Source: Oscillospiraceae bacterium (lineage in GTDB: Bacteria > Bacillota > Clostridia > Oscillospirales > Oscillospiraceae). From it: a DNA stretch of 64,000 nucleotides. Shown one piece after another: positions 16,415 through 24,326 of this stretch (positions are counted from its first letter, which is position 1; each line of letters opens with the position of its first letter). Location of the stretch: NCBI GenBank assembly GCA_902802045.1, contig CADCKQ010000003.1:186001-250000 (forward strand), given 5' to 3'. The position numbers and the translations under genes were made by a program. Under the pieces are notes generated by a model. It did no database searches and was not told where the DNA came from. It worked only from the letters and a program-made list of their open reading frames with translations.

Positions 16415-16451
16415 ACCGAATCGGTCAATATGATGATAAGCCCATTGACCG
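16415..16451 (-). promoter_or_regulatory. Candidate TetR operator
   Basis: CGGTCAAT (16422-16429) and ATTGACCG (16444-16451) form an eight-base inverted repeat with a 14-base gap. Overlapping it is the 11-base palindrome ACCGAATCGGT (16415-16425). The site lies 16-52 bases before the TetR start codon. Confidence 0.55.
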
Positions 16452-16477
16452 TTTTTGAGAAGACCCTAAGTTTCCGA

Positions 16478-17473
16478 TCATCGCTCTCCCGCGACCGGCA
16501 GCACATACCTTTCTATAAAATCGACTCTGTCATATATCCTCGGTTTAAATGTGCCCGTCATTCCGACCGATATGCGACTCTCTTTATCTGCATAGATTAT
16601 ATTTCCGCCGTCTCCTATTGCCGCACAGATCTGTCTGTCATCAAAAGGACTGTACCACAGATATCCGAAACTCATATACCCGAATCTCTCTCCAAGCCTG
16701 ATGTGCGGAGCTGTCATATCCTGCAGATAGTTTTCCGATACGATCCTTTTTCCTCTGTATTCTCCGCGATTTATTACAAGTTCACCGATCCTTGCCAGAT
16801 CACGTGCAGATAAACACAGTCCCCAGCCGGCAGTAACTGAGCCTTTTGGGTCAGAATACCACTCATTCTTCCTCGGTTCTCTGTTCATGAAGAAATCGAA
16901 CTGATCCTCTTTGGAACTTTCACCGTGTATAACATGCTCAGGTATTCCCAAAGGCAGAAACAGATTGTTATTTGCAAAACCGATACATTTTTCCCCTGTT
17001 GCATTTTCGATGATCCCTCCAAGGATCTGTATTCCGAGCGTAGCATACTTAAACTCGCCTGTTATCCCCCTGCGTCCTCCCAGAAAGTCCAGAACCGCCC
17101 CGGTCCAATCATTTGAGGTACATACCTTTGTCCAAGGCTCGGAGCGGTATTTGTAAGGTGCAGTCATTGTCAGGAGATGACGGATCGTAACTTCATAGAT
17201 TGTTTTCTCTCCCCGTTTGACTGTGTAATCAGGGAAGAAGTCCATCACCTTCTGATCAACGCTCTCAATACATCCCTTATCGATCGCAATACCGGCAAGC
17301 AGAGCCATTACGCCTTTTGTCACTGAGTTTACATTTACCGCATCATCGGTCTTATACCCTCGCCAGCAATCCTCATATACAGTCTTCCCGTCTTTTATTG
17401 CACAGATTTGGCATATGTTGCTCTCATTCCCGGTACTCGATTCTATAAACTCATGAAGCTGTTCTTTATTCAT
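16478..17473 (-). CDS. Serine beta-lactamase-like hydrolase
   Basis: 331 residues. The active-site S-x-x-K is SVTK near residue 60 (VNVNSVTKGVMALLAGIAID), followed by the class C-like tyrosine region EFKYATLGIQILGGIIE and the late GDGGN motif in the place of K/H-x-G. These proteins are esterases, peptidases or D-aminopeptidase-like enzymes; resistance to beta-lactams cannot be inferred. No signal peptide is visible, so it probably acts in the cytoplasm. It is a single-gene unit with AGGAGAG before the ATG. Confidence 0.8.
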   Translation of the reverse strand: MNKEQLHEFIESSTGNESNICQICAIKDGKTVYEDCWRGYKTDDAVNVNSVTKGVMALLAGIAIDKGCIESVDQKVMDFFPDYTVKRGEKTIYEVTIRHLLTMTAPYKYRSEPWTKVCTSNDWTGAVLDFLGGRRGITGEFKYATLGIQILGGIIENATGEKCIGFANNNLFLPLGIPEHVIHGESSKEDQFDFFMNREPRKNEWYSDPKGSVTAGWGLCLSARDLARIGELVINRGEYRGKRIVSENYLQDMTAPHIRLGERFGYMSFGYLWYSPFDDRQICAAIGDGGNIIYADKESRISVGMTGTFKPRIYDRVDFIERYVLPVAGER

Positions 17474-17577
17474 TAATAACTCTCCTCTCAGGCATGATAC
17501 GAATATCCTGACAAAAGGCTAATATGATTTAAAATCAATTTCAAGTACTTTTTCGGTCAAAATATCCGGGTATAACA

Positions 17578-17611
17578 AAAACCCCGGAAAATCATCTGAT
17601 TTCGGGGTTTT
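17578..17611 (-). terminator. Terminator of the HAD gene at 17650
   Basis: Stem AAAACCCC/GGGGTTTT (17578-17585, 17604-17611) with an inner AAATCA/TGATTT helix and a TTTTGTTATA tail on the minus strand. Confidence 0.7.
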
Positions 17612-17649
17612 GAAAAAAATAGTTTTTCTCTGCCGGCACGCTTTTCCTT

Positions 17650-18342
17650 TTACTTTCCGTCTTCACGGTTTTGTCTGTTTATTCGCTGCTCTATCCACAG
17701 CTTCGCTTCAAACAGGTCTGTCACAACAGCTTCGGCCTTCTCATACATTTCACCATCTGCAGGTATCAGATCCGGTACCATCACGGGGATCAGTCCTGCA
17801 TACCACGCAGACCGTATACCGTTGAAACTGTCTTCGACGGCAACTGTCTCTTCGGGAACAACACCCATATTTCTGCACGCCAGCAGATAGATATCCGGCT
17901 CAGGCTTGCTTTTCCTCAGCATGTCGCCGCAGGTGATCGTCTCAAAATAACCGGCCAGTCCTGCCTCGGCAATTTCCCGCCGCACCGTAGCTTCTCCTGT
18001 TGAGGAAGCTATTCCGATACGGATACCGTTGTTTTTCAAAAAAGCAAGTATTTCCTTCACACCGGGCATGATTGGAAGCCTTCCGCCGCTGTATTTTTCC
18101 TGAAAGCGCTCACTTGCCGCGCTTTGAAAAGCTCTTGCATCGAATTTTCCGCCGTAAGCTTCTGTCAGGATCCGGAAGCTCATGGCTGAAGTCGTTCCGA
18201 TACAACTCTTAAACACGTCTTCGATATTCTCTAGGCCGAGTTCTCCTGCCAGTTCCTTCCAGACATCAAGACAGGCCTTTTCCGAATCGAAGATCACGCC
18301 GTCCATATCAAATATAACGGTACTAAGCTTTTTGCTGATCAA
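17650..18342 (-). CDS. Beta-phosphoglucomutase-like HAD enzyme
   Basis: 230 residues. Motif I is IFDMDGVIFDSE, motif II is GIASSTGEATV, and the later KPEPDIYLLACRNMGV and VEDSFNGIRSAWYAG are typical of the beta-PGM/phosphatase subfamily with a helical C1 cap. It either isomerises a sugar phosphate or dephosphorylates one. Its neighbour upstream is an acetyltransferase gene 88 bases away, and no sugar operon is adjacent, so the substrate is open. Confidence 0.85.
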   Translation of the reverse strand: MISKKLSTVIFDMDGVIFDSEKACLDVWKELAGELGLENIEDVFKSCIGTTSAMSFRILTEAYGGKFDARAFQSAASERFQEKYSGGRLPIMPGVKEILAFLKNNGIRIGIASSTGEATVRREIAEAGLAGYFETITCGDMLRKSKPEPDIYLLACRNMGVVPEETVAVEDSFNGIRSAWYAGLIPVMVPDLIPADGEMYEKAEAVVTDLFEAKLWIEQRINRQNREDGK

Positions 18343-18430
18343 TACAAACCTCCGTGCCTTCAGGTATGCTTTCCGGGCTCTTCAACAGCACATCATCTTC
18401 TTGGATACAGGGAATCGTGTCATGAACATC

Positions 18431-19204
18431 TCACCTGTGAATATACATCCTTGTCATTTCCGGTTCGCCGTCACCCTGCACCATGCAGAGGAACTCCCAG
18501 CCATAACGCTCATAAAAACCAACATGATCGGTGACTAAATACAAAGGCGTAATGCCTTTGGTACGCATATCGTCCACTGCCATGTCCAGCAGCCGCCCGG
18601 CGATTCCCTGGCCGCGGCAGGTCTCTTCGGTATACACCGCACAGACGTTCGGTGTCAGATCTTTGCGGTCATGGAAGTCGTTATCGATGACCCCCAGTCC
18701 ACCGACGATTCGCTCACCGTTCATGCACAGATACCATCCGTATTCCGTCTCCCGGTCCAAATATGCCGTCATGCAGTCGAGATAAGCCTGCTTAGGCACT
18801 CCCCATTTTTCGTGAAACCAGGAAGCTGCAAGGTCTTTCAATTCAGGGCGATCACGCAGCGCAATGAAGGAGTATTCCTTCAGGTTCCTCAGTGCATATT
18901 GATTGTTTTTAACGATCATGCCAAGCTTTTCGCAGCCGTCCAACTCGCTGCAGCTTCCACAGGTTTCAATGCCCCGGCTCATGGCACATTGCCGAATCGG
19001 GCACAGCGAATCGCAGTAAGGTGTTTTAACACCTTCGATCCGACAGCCGGAGCAGTTGATCATCTCCGGGGTGATCTCTGCGCCATTTAGTTCAGACCAC
19101 TCATGCGCGATCTTTTGCCTTAAGGAATCGTCGTTATTCACGGTTGCATGACGGGCTTCACAGCGCTCACAGTCCAGCCCGCAGTATGCAATATAATCGT
19201 TCAT
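18431..19204 (-). CDS. DUF3795 cysteine-rich domain fused to a GNAT acetyltransferase
   Basis: 257 residues. Residues 1-110 form a DUF3795 domain with at least twelve cysteines (CGLDCERCEAR, CSGCRIEG, CDSLCPIRQC, CGSCSELDGC), probably binding zinc or an iron-sulfur cluster. Residues 115-257 form a GNAT domain with CAVYTEETCRGQGIAGRLL for acetyl-CoA and VGFYERYGWEFL at the end. DUF3795 usually occurs as a stand-alone protein. The joint at NLKEYSFIALRDRPELKDL is smooth and in frame. Substrate unknown. A region of about 270 bases with a gene remnant follows upstream. Confidence 0.75.
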   Translation of the reverse strand: MNDYIAYCGLDCERCEARHATVNNDDSLRQKIAHEWSELNGAEITPEMINCSGCRIEGVKTPYCDSLCPIRQCAMSRGIETCGSCSELDGCEKLGMIVKNNQYALRNLKEYSFIALRDRPELKDLAASWFHEKWGVPKQAYLDCMTAYLDRETEYGWYLCMNGERIVGGLGVIDNDFHDRKDLTPNVCAVYTEETCRGQGIAGRLLDMAVDDMRTKGITPLYLVTDHVGFYERYGWEFLCMVQGDGEPEMTRMYIHR

Positions 19205-19330
19205 GTTTCAATACCTCAAATCATTGATAACGTAATAGGTTAGATTCCGTGGTTTTTCGGTGTTCCCTTGATCAATTTCCTCAGCTATTAGTTATTGCCT
19301 GAAACCGGTTCTTACTCTTCACGCCATTTT

Positions 19331-19468
19331 TTACCCGAATAGAATCGGCACAAGGAAGAATCCGATCATATTATTCAGAAAATGCGGAATAAAGCTGATC
19401 AGGCAGTTGCCGGTCCTGCGGTACAGTATCGCAAAAGTCAGGAAGAGATCTAGTAAAAGTATATTATG
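19331..19468 (-). pseudogene. C-terminal remnant of a CPBP-type membrane protease
   Basis: Minus-strand frame of 45 residues and a stop, with no start codon of its own. It reads DLFLTFAILYRRTGN, then LISFIPHFLNNMIGFFLVP. The PHFLNN motif between hydrophobic helices is that of the last conserved helix of CPBP (CAAX-type) intramembrane proteases. The rest of the gene is missing; the DUF134-NifX gene ends 16 bases upstream. It is probably a relic left by a deletion or an insertion of the neighbouring genes. The remainder of 19205-19484 holds no gene that I can see. Confidence 0.5.
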
Positions 19469-19484
19469 CCGACCTCACGGCGAT

Positions 19485-20282
19485 TTACTCTCCGTGATGA
19501 CGGCGGCAGCCTTCGTCACCCTCTTGATGGCCGCAGTCGAGGCCTTTCCCATGATGATGACCACACTCATGGTCTTCTCCGTGATCATGGCCGCACTCAT
19601 GTCCCCCGCCATGATGACCATGGTGGTCGCATTTGGCATCAGGATCATATTCAAGCGTTCCTTCAGCAAGAGATTTCGCCGCAGCATCCGCTGATCCCTG
19701 TACACCGGCATAGAGCTTTATCCCTGCATCAGCAAGCGCCGTCTGTGCGCCCATACCGATACCGCCGCAGATCAGTGCGTCAGCCTTTACCGCCTTCAGG
19801 AAGCCCGCAAGAGCTCCATGACCGCTTCCGTTGGTATCAACAATCTGCTCATTAACGATCTTACCCTCTTCAACATCGTACAGCTTAAACTGTTCGGTAT
19901 GGCCAAAGTGCTGGAAGATTTCTCCGTTTTCGTATGTGACTGCAATTCTCATGGTATGTGTTCCTTTCTCAATGATTTCCTGATAGATCTCGACCGGCTC
20001 AAATTCACAGTGTCCGCCTGTGATCAGCAGTCTTTTTCCGTTCACAAGGGCATCAGCGACTTTTTTCCTTGCACTGTCATAAATAGCAGTTACCGTGGTT
20101 CGGGCAATGTTCATCCTGGATGCACAGGCTTCCTGGGTAAGGCCTTCGTCATCCAGAAGTCTTAATGCTTCAAATTCGTCAACGGTCATCCGAATGCTTT
20201 CAGAGGCTGTGATGTCATCAGGCGAAAAGCTGCGATAGACCGGGAGCTGCTCTATTCTGCGGCATCTGAATGGTCTTGGCAT
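19485..20282 (-). CDS. DUF134 regulator fused to a NifX/NifB-type cofactor domain with a His-rich tail
   Basis: 265 residues. Residues 1-100 are a DUF134 helix-turn-helix (PRPFRCRRIEQLP at the start, EACASRMNIARTTVTAIYDSA as recognition helix). Residues 110-215 are a dinitrogenase iron-molybdenum cofactor domain (VTYENGEIFQHFGHTEQFKLY, ICGGIGMGAQTALADAGI). Residues 218-265 are a tail with 14 His and 5 Cys that looks metal-binding. DUF134 and NifX-like genes are often neighbours in anaerobes. The joined form suggests one protein that senses a metal or metal cluster and binds DNA. Two identical palindromes at its promoter point to self-control. Confidence 0.8.
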   Translation of the reverse strand: MPRPFRCRRIEQLPVYRSFSPDDITASESIRMTVDEFEALRLLDDEGLTQEACASRMNIARTTVTAIYDSARKKVADALVNGKRLLITGGHCEFEPVEIYQEIIEKGTHTMRIAVTYENGEIFQHFGHTEQFKLYDVEEGKIVNEQIVDTNGSGHGALAGFLKAVKADALICGGIGMGAQTALADAGIKLYAGVQGSADAAAKSLAEGTLEYDPDAKCDHHGHHGGGHECGHDHGEDHECGHHHGKGLDCGHQEGDEGCRRHHGE

Positions 20283-20295
20283 AAGCTCTCCTTTC

Positions 20296-20341
20296 TGACA
20301 TATGTCAATAACTATAATAAACTATATAGTGACATATGTCA
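20296..20341 (-). promoter_or_regulatory. Promoter with twin TGACATATGTCA operators
   Basis: Minus strand TTGACA (20337-20342), 17-base spacer, TATTAT (20314-20319). The perfect 12-base palindrome TGACATATGTCA occurs twice, at 20330-20341 over the -35 and at 20296-20307 near the expected start of transcription. Binding of the DUF134 protein here would block RNA polymerase. Confidence 0.75.
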
Positions 20342-20974
20342 ATAACCTTCAATGTGATTTATTGCCTTCCGCCATGCAAGATAATGCGTCAAGTATCCGA
20401 CCAGACTCATCATAGTCAGAGCGTAAAGCTCAGATACGGCTGAAGCAATGACATAGGATTTATCATCAAACACATTCAGTACTGCAAAGGCACTGGTAAT
20501 AAGTGAAAAAACCAGAAAGCCGAATATGAGTCCGGCACCTTCTTTATCCTTATGGTAGATGAACGCTGTATAGAGGCAGTATGTCAGGAATATCATCAGT
20601 ATTCCGCCAAAACTCATTATGCCGTGCCAGATGTTTTCTTTTGTCATAACTATTCCGTCACTCGGCATGACCCACATAGCCCCTATATAGAGAACCAAGC
20701 ACGAAACGATTGTGGAAATCCTCAGAATTCTTTTTTTCGTTTTTGGTAAACCAATCACATTGTGCGCGAGGAAAAAGGAAATGAGCATAGGAATAAACAT
20801 GACCAGCATCGCGATGAAAATCTGTGGCGCGGAACCGGAATACCATATCATTCGCGACAAAGAAGCAAACACTGCGGTCTCATCGGTTGCAAGGACGCTT
20901 GCCCACGAAAGCAGAGGTGAAACTGCGAACGTGAAGATCGCCAGCCAAATCAGCCTTTTTGGAGCCTTATCCAT
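20339..20974 (-). CDS. Six-helix membrane protein, DUF998-like, unknown function
   Basis: 211 residues with six hydrophobic stretches (about 10-28, 48-70, 84-103, 118-140, 148-168, 174-200) and short loops. The layout resembles DUF998 proteins, which have no known activity; the match is by pattern only. Its stop codon lies inside the second DUF134 palindrome. The upstream GNAT gene ends nine bases before its start, so the two probably share a transcript. Confidence 0.55.
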   Translation of the reverse strand: MDKAPKRLIWLAIFTFAVSPLLSWASVLATDETAVFASLSRMIWYSGSAPQIFIAMLVMFIPMLISFFLAHNVIGLPKTKKRILRISTIVSCLVLYIGAMWVMPSDGIVMTKENIWHGIMSFGGILMIFLTYCLYTAFIYHKDKEGAGLIFGFLVFSLITSAFAVLNVFDDKSYVIASAVSELYALTMMSLVGYLTHYLAWRKAINHIEGY

Positions 20975-20983
20975 TTCGCCACC

Positions 20984-21535
20984 TCACTTATCCGTCATCA
21001 TCAGCTTTTCAAAGCGGAACATACCATCAAAGTCTTCACCATCATAATTGTTTTCTTCACCGGTTTCCGGATCGTGAGGATCTGGATGATGTCTGTTGAA
21101 GAATTCTACGATTTGGAAGCCGCATTTGTTGACATAGAAATGAATGTTTCTGGTCTCGAAGTAGGGAGTACAGGTCTCCCAGACCTTCGTACCCGGATAG
21201 AGGCGTTCAGCTTCCTTCCAGGCAGCCGTGCCGACGCCCTTGCTGTGTTCCCCCGGTGTAACAAACAACAGATCCAGATGGTTATGCTGCGTCTCTTCAT
21301 TTATCGTCAGTACCAGTCCCCCGACAATCTTGCCATCTTCCCGGATACGATAAGCAACACCATTATCGATACTGTTTTCTATTGTCTTTCGGGAAATGAT
21401 CTCACCATCTTCTTCAAATTGGTTGTCCCGTTCCCCGAATTCCTCCATTGCTCCATACTTGAACGCCAATTGATTGTCGAGGATGAATTGTTCTCGGTCA
21501 TCCTCAGTAAGCCGGGTAAGAGTAATGTTTGCCAT
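20984..21535 (-). CDS. GNAT-family acetyltransferase
   Basis: 183 residues. The acetyl-CoA motif is HLDLLFVTPGEHSKGVGTAAW, and the C-terminal motif reads RNIHFYVNKCGFQIVEFF. The last 30 residues are acidic and Asp/Glu/His-rich. The enzyme transfers an acetyl group to an unknown amine. GAAGGAGGCC lies just before the ATG. The transcript has a 165-base leader that ends in a terminator-like hairpin directly before the ribosome site, which suggests conditional expression. Confidence 0.85.
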   Translation of the reverse strand: MANITLTRLTEDDREQFILDNQLAFKYGAMEEFGERDNQFEEDGEIISRKTIENSIDNGVAYRIREDGKIVGGLVLTINEETQHNHLDLLFVTPGEHSKGVGTAAWKEAERLYPGTKVWETCTPYFETRNIHFYVNKCGFQIVEFFNRHHPDPHDPETGEENNYDGEDFDGMFRFEKLMMTDK

Positions 21536-21551
21536 GCTAAAAGGCCTCCTT

Positions 21552-21599
21552 CAATAAAAATGGCTCGGCAACACAAGGCAAAAGCCAAATGTTCCGAGC
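21552..21599 (-). terminator. Attenuator-like hairpin in the GNAT leader
   Basis: Minus strand GCTCGG/CCGAGC (21563-21568, 21594-21599) encloses ACA/TGT and GGC/GCC pairs and is followed by CATTTTTATTG. It lies immediately before the GNAT ribosome site, inside the transcribed leader. Confidence 0.55.
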
Positions 21600-21703
21600 T
21601 CACTCGACATCTTATCCAACAGGCGGCCTGCAAAGCTCCCACTTTACGATCCCCTACGCTACGGCGTACTGTCCTCCGATGACCGATATTTGTTTGTAAG
21701 CGC

Positions 21704-21732
21704 ATAATACCATCAAACCGCCTTTTTATCAA
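21704..21732 (-). promoter_or_regulatory. Sigma-A promoter of the GNAT gene
   Basis: Minus strand TTGATA (21727-21732), 17-base spacer, TATTAT (21704-21709), giving a leader of about 165 bases. The leader contains GC-rich complementary segments but no motif that I can match to a known riboswitch or T-box. Confidence 0.65.
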
Positions 21733-21739
21733 TGTGAAA

Positions 21740-22075
21740 TCAGGACCTCATAAAACCTCCACCAAGATCAGGATCGCAATGGAATTCCAGGTGTGCTACA
21801 CGATGGAAAAGATGATGCAACCGGGTGGCGTCTTGTTCCGGTCCACTGTTACTTCATGCTTTATGAGCATACTGTAAAAGTTCAATCCTCCATACTCACG
21901 CATTTGTCGGCACATCCATCCTGATTCCAAAGACCTCGTTCATACACTTCTTCATGCATAAGCTGATACATAGACCTTAACAGCAGCCTTTCTCTTTTTT
22001 AAATGCTAGCTATTGAAAAGCATAGAAGAACTATTCCTCGCTTTTCTGTTTTCATATTTCCCATATTCCATGAAG
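21740..22075. other. Stretch without a recognisable gene
   Basis: Only short frames are present, such as a 32-codon plus-strand frame from 21823 and a minus-strand frame of about 37 codons ending near 21887. Neither has a ribosome site or a known motif. Composition is like the flanking accessory genes; it may be decayed coding DNA. Confidence 0.4.
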
Positions 22076-22465
22076 TCATCTTTGTCTGTTCAGCTCGGTT
22101 TCGATATTGTTTAAGGTTCGGAAAAATCTGTGTGTTGCCACAGCCGGGCCGAAAAGCAGGATTCCAAAGGTGTTCCAGCCAAACATGTGCCACCATGAAG
22201 TGTACGGTCCTTCGATGCCGAGCTCGATTGCTTTTGCCTTTAATTCCTCCGCGATCCGAGCCATCCAGACAAGTGTGTAGATGAACAGTGTCGGGATTCC
22301 CAGCAGATAGGCCTTCCAGTACGGAAGCAGCTTATGCCCAAGGATCACCTCCAGTTCATCCTGCAGGCCTCCAAATGGCATATACAGCAGGAAGAAGAGT
22401 CCTGCTGTAAAGAAATCGATGAAACCCAGGAGAAACCCGGGACGATTTGTATGCTTGAACCTCAT
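22076..22465 (-). CDS. DUF4234-like small membrane protein
   Basis: 129 residues with three hydrophobic helices (about 10-35, 45-72, 95-112). The segment after the second helix reads LVWMARIAEELKAKAIELG, and the third helix follows TSWWHMFGWNTFG. This pattern resembles DUF4234 proteins, with their W-x-Y-K-x-AEEL motif. Function unknown. The ATG overlaps the stop of a decayed WYL-domain gene, so it was once the second gene of a regulator operon. Confidence 0.5.
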   Translation of the reverse strand: MRFKHTNRPGFLLGFIDFFTAGLFFLLYMPFGGLQDELEVILGHKLLPYWKAYLLGIPTLFIYTLVWMARIAEELKAKAIELGIEGPYTSWWHMFGWNTFGILLFGPAVATHRFFRTLNNIETELNRQR

Positions 22466-22649
22466 GACTTCAGCTTATCCCCCACTTTCTGTACAAGCTG
22501 TTTATACTCCTCTTTGACATTAGCAGGTCCATTGATCACAACATCACCGCCGAAGCCAAACGCCAGGAGTAGAAGACGCTGCCGGGCACGACATCCACCT
22601 CGGCACGGAAGATCTCCATGTCATAGACGCAGATGGTGACATCCTTCTC
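22462..22649 (-). pseudogene. Frameshifted C-terminal remnant of a WYL-domain regulator
   Basis: The minus strand reads KDVTICVYDMEIFRAEVDVV, then PGSVFYSW. A one-base loss near 22561 shifts it out of phase, and the other frame continues FGFGGDVVINGPANVKEEYK to a stop that overlaps the next ATG. Restoring one G gives W-A-F-G-F-G, the strand typical of the WCX extension of WYL regulators. A stop codon also precedes the fragment at 22650-22652. The DNA-binding part is gone. Confidence 0.5.
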
Positions 22650-22743
22650 TCATTTCAAAATAATTCCCTCAGAATTTAATTGATTTCTCCCACTATGAGA
22701 TTGCCAATCATCCGTTATCTGCTCCAACAAACATGGACGGATC

Positions 22744-23586
22744 TCACACAACACGTTCGGTCTGAAACGACAATTTCATTTTCCCATAAAGCTTCACAGC
22801 AATGAAAACGACTACGACAGTCCACACAGCCGCCCATACCTCGACTGCCCACAGCGGCACCAGACCTCTCTGATACAGCGCCGGGAACATATCCATCAGC
22901 ATATGCAGCAGGATCGCCATCGGAAGATAAATCTTCCTTGCGTTTACGACACCATAAAACACGATGGCAGTGAGTCCGATGTGGAGCAGCAATGCAAGCA
23001 AACGCTCGATGACGTTCATAGCCATCATCCCGTAGTCAAATGCAGCCGCCGCCTGTACAGACGGAAGCGCTGCGGCTGCGGTCTCTTCAGTAATGTTCAG
23101 CGTCCTGAACGCAGTTTCTGTATCTCCACGGGAAAACATTACTGCAACGGCAAGATAGGTGATCATCGCAGGCAGGATAACTGCCAGTATCTCTATTCCG
23201 CCGTGACCGATCCCATACAGAACCGCGTTCTCACAGGTACGGTTCTTTTTCATGACGTATTTCAGAATAACATACCGTCCGCACTCCTCAAAAACGCCGG
23301 CCATGGTGATCCCGTAAAGGACAAAAGCGGCCGTGTTTCCGTTAATGAACCGGGAAACGGGATTGTCCGCGATAATACAGAAGTAATGCACGCCGAGCTC
23401 CAGCACCCTAGCGGAAACAAGAAATCCGACAACGCCGGCAAGGAGCCAGCTTATTTTTGTCTGCTGTTTATGCCTTTTGCGCCAGTAAATGAAAGAGATA
23501 ACGGGAATCGCGATCATCAGGATGACCGTAATGATCAGCGACGGAATGCTGTTTTTGCCGATGACAATATTCTCAAATGCGCTCAT
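22744..23586 (-). CDS. YhfC-family intramembrane metallopeptidase
   Basis: 280 residues with about eight helices. Conserved polar residues lie inside helices: E100 and E101 in GVFEECGRY, H128 in YGIGHGGIE, and H-x3-D in LLHMLMDMF. This is the pattern of the YhfC family, related to CPBP/PrsW-type membrane proteases. It is translationally coupled (four-base overlap) to the upstream MerR-like regulator, which has its own membrane helices, so that regulator is a plausible substrate or partner. Protease activity has not been shown for most members. Confidence 0.7.
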   Translation of the reverse strand: MSAFENIVIGKNSIPSLIITVILMIAIPVISFIYWRKRHKQQTKISWLLAGVVGFLVSARVLELGVHYFCIIADNPVSRFINGNTAAFVLYGITMAGVFEECGRYVILKYVMKKNRTCENAVLYGIGHGGIEILAVILPAMITYLAVAVMFSRGDTETAFRTLNITEETAAAALPSVQAAAAFDYGMMAMNVIERLLALLLHIGLTAIVFYGVVNARKIYLPMAILLHMLMDMFPALYQRGLVPLWAVEVWAAVWTVVVVFIAVKLYGKMKLSFQTERVV

Positions 23587-24308
23587 TCATCGTCACCTCC
23601 CCAAATCTCCACGCAGAAGCCTTTGTGACTGCAGGAAGTGCAGGTCAGCTTGCGGGCTGTCGGGGTATGATTCGCAAAGAACGCTTCCTTCAGCTTGGGT
23701 TTGAATACCTCGTGGCATTCCGGGCAGATATATTTCACATGATTGAAGTAGTACCGGCTGACCAGTGTGCCCCAAACGGCAGCCACCACGATCCAGACAA
23801 CGAACGGCCACCAGATACCCTTGACGATCCAGAAAATAATGGAAAACCATTGCAGCGCCGTGACCGGGGTTCCGGTAAGGATCATCATCAGGCGCATCTT
23901 TTTCAGTTTTTTCTTGCCTTCCATAATGACGGCTATGTCACCGATGGTTTCGAGAGAAAAATCTGCTTTGCCTTTCAATCCGTTTTTCAGCTCACGCAGC
24001 TTTTCCAGCTTCACCTCTTTGTCGGAGATCTCATCCGAAAGGGCATTCTCCTGCTGTTCTATCAGCAGTGAGATCACCTTCTCGGGATGCTCTTCCTTCA
24101 ATATCTGAGAGATAGCGTCGATGGGAAGATCTAATTCGCGAAGAAAGCAAATGATCTTCATGCGCTTCAGATCGGCTTCCGAATAGAGCCGTCTCCCGCC
24201 TTCAGAAAGCTCGCTGGGAATCAGGATGCCGCGGGTATCATAGTACTGAACCGTTCGGACAGTGACACCGCAAAGCTTTGCAAGTTCTCCCGTCGTATAT
24301 TTTGACAT
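23583..24308 (-). CDS. Membrane-anchored MerR regulator with a zinc ribbon
   Basis: 241 residues. Residues 1-70 are a MerR winged helix-turn-helix (YTTGELAKLCGVTVRTVQYYD, with GILIPSELSEGGRRLY). Residues 75-118 are a coiled coil for dimerisation. Residues 139-163 and 165-184 are two membrane helices. Residues 190-235 form a zinc ribbon with C195, C198, C223 and C226. MerR proteins normally end in a soluble sensor; membrane tethering is unusual. The gene is first in an operon with a YhfC peptidase and has a MerR-type promoter with a 19-base spacer and two dyads, which suggests self-activation. Confidence 0.8.
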   Translation of the reverse strand: MSKYTTGELAKLCGVTVRTVQYYDTRGILIPSELSEGGRRLYSEADLKRMKIICFLRELDLPIDAISQILKEEHPEKVISLLIEQQENALSDEISDKEVKLEKLRELKNGLKGKADFSLETIGDIAVIMEGKKKLKKMRLMMILTGTPVTALQWFSIIFWIVKGIWWPFVVWIVVAAVWGTLVSRYYFNHVKYICPECHEVFKPKLKEAFFANHTPTARKLTCTSCSHKGFCVEIWGGDDE

Positions 24309-24326
24309 AGCGTTTCGCCTCCTTTC

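Noticed and set aside
21600..21700. T-box or known riboswitch in the GNAT leader
   Set aside because: No T-box core sequence of the GGTGG-ACCGCG type and no recognisable aptamer consensus is present, although the leader ends in a terminator-like hairpin.
21823..21921. Plus-strand frame of 32 codons (MEFQVCYTMEK...)
   Set aside because: No ribosome site, no known motif and atypical codon use; treated as non-coding.
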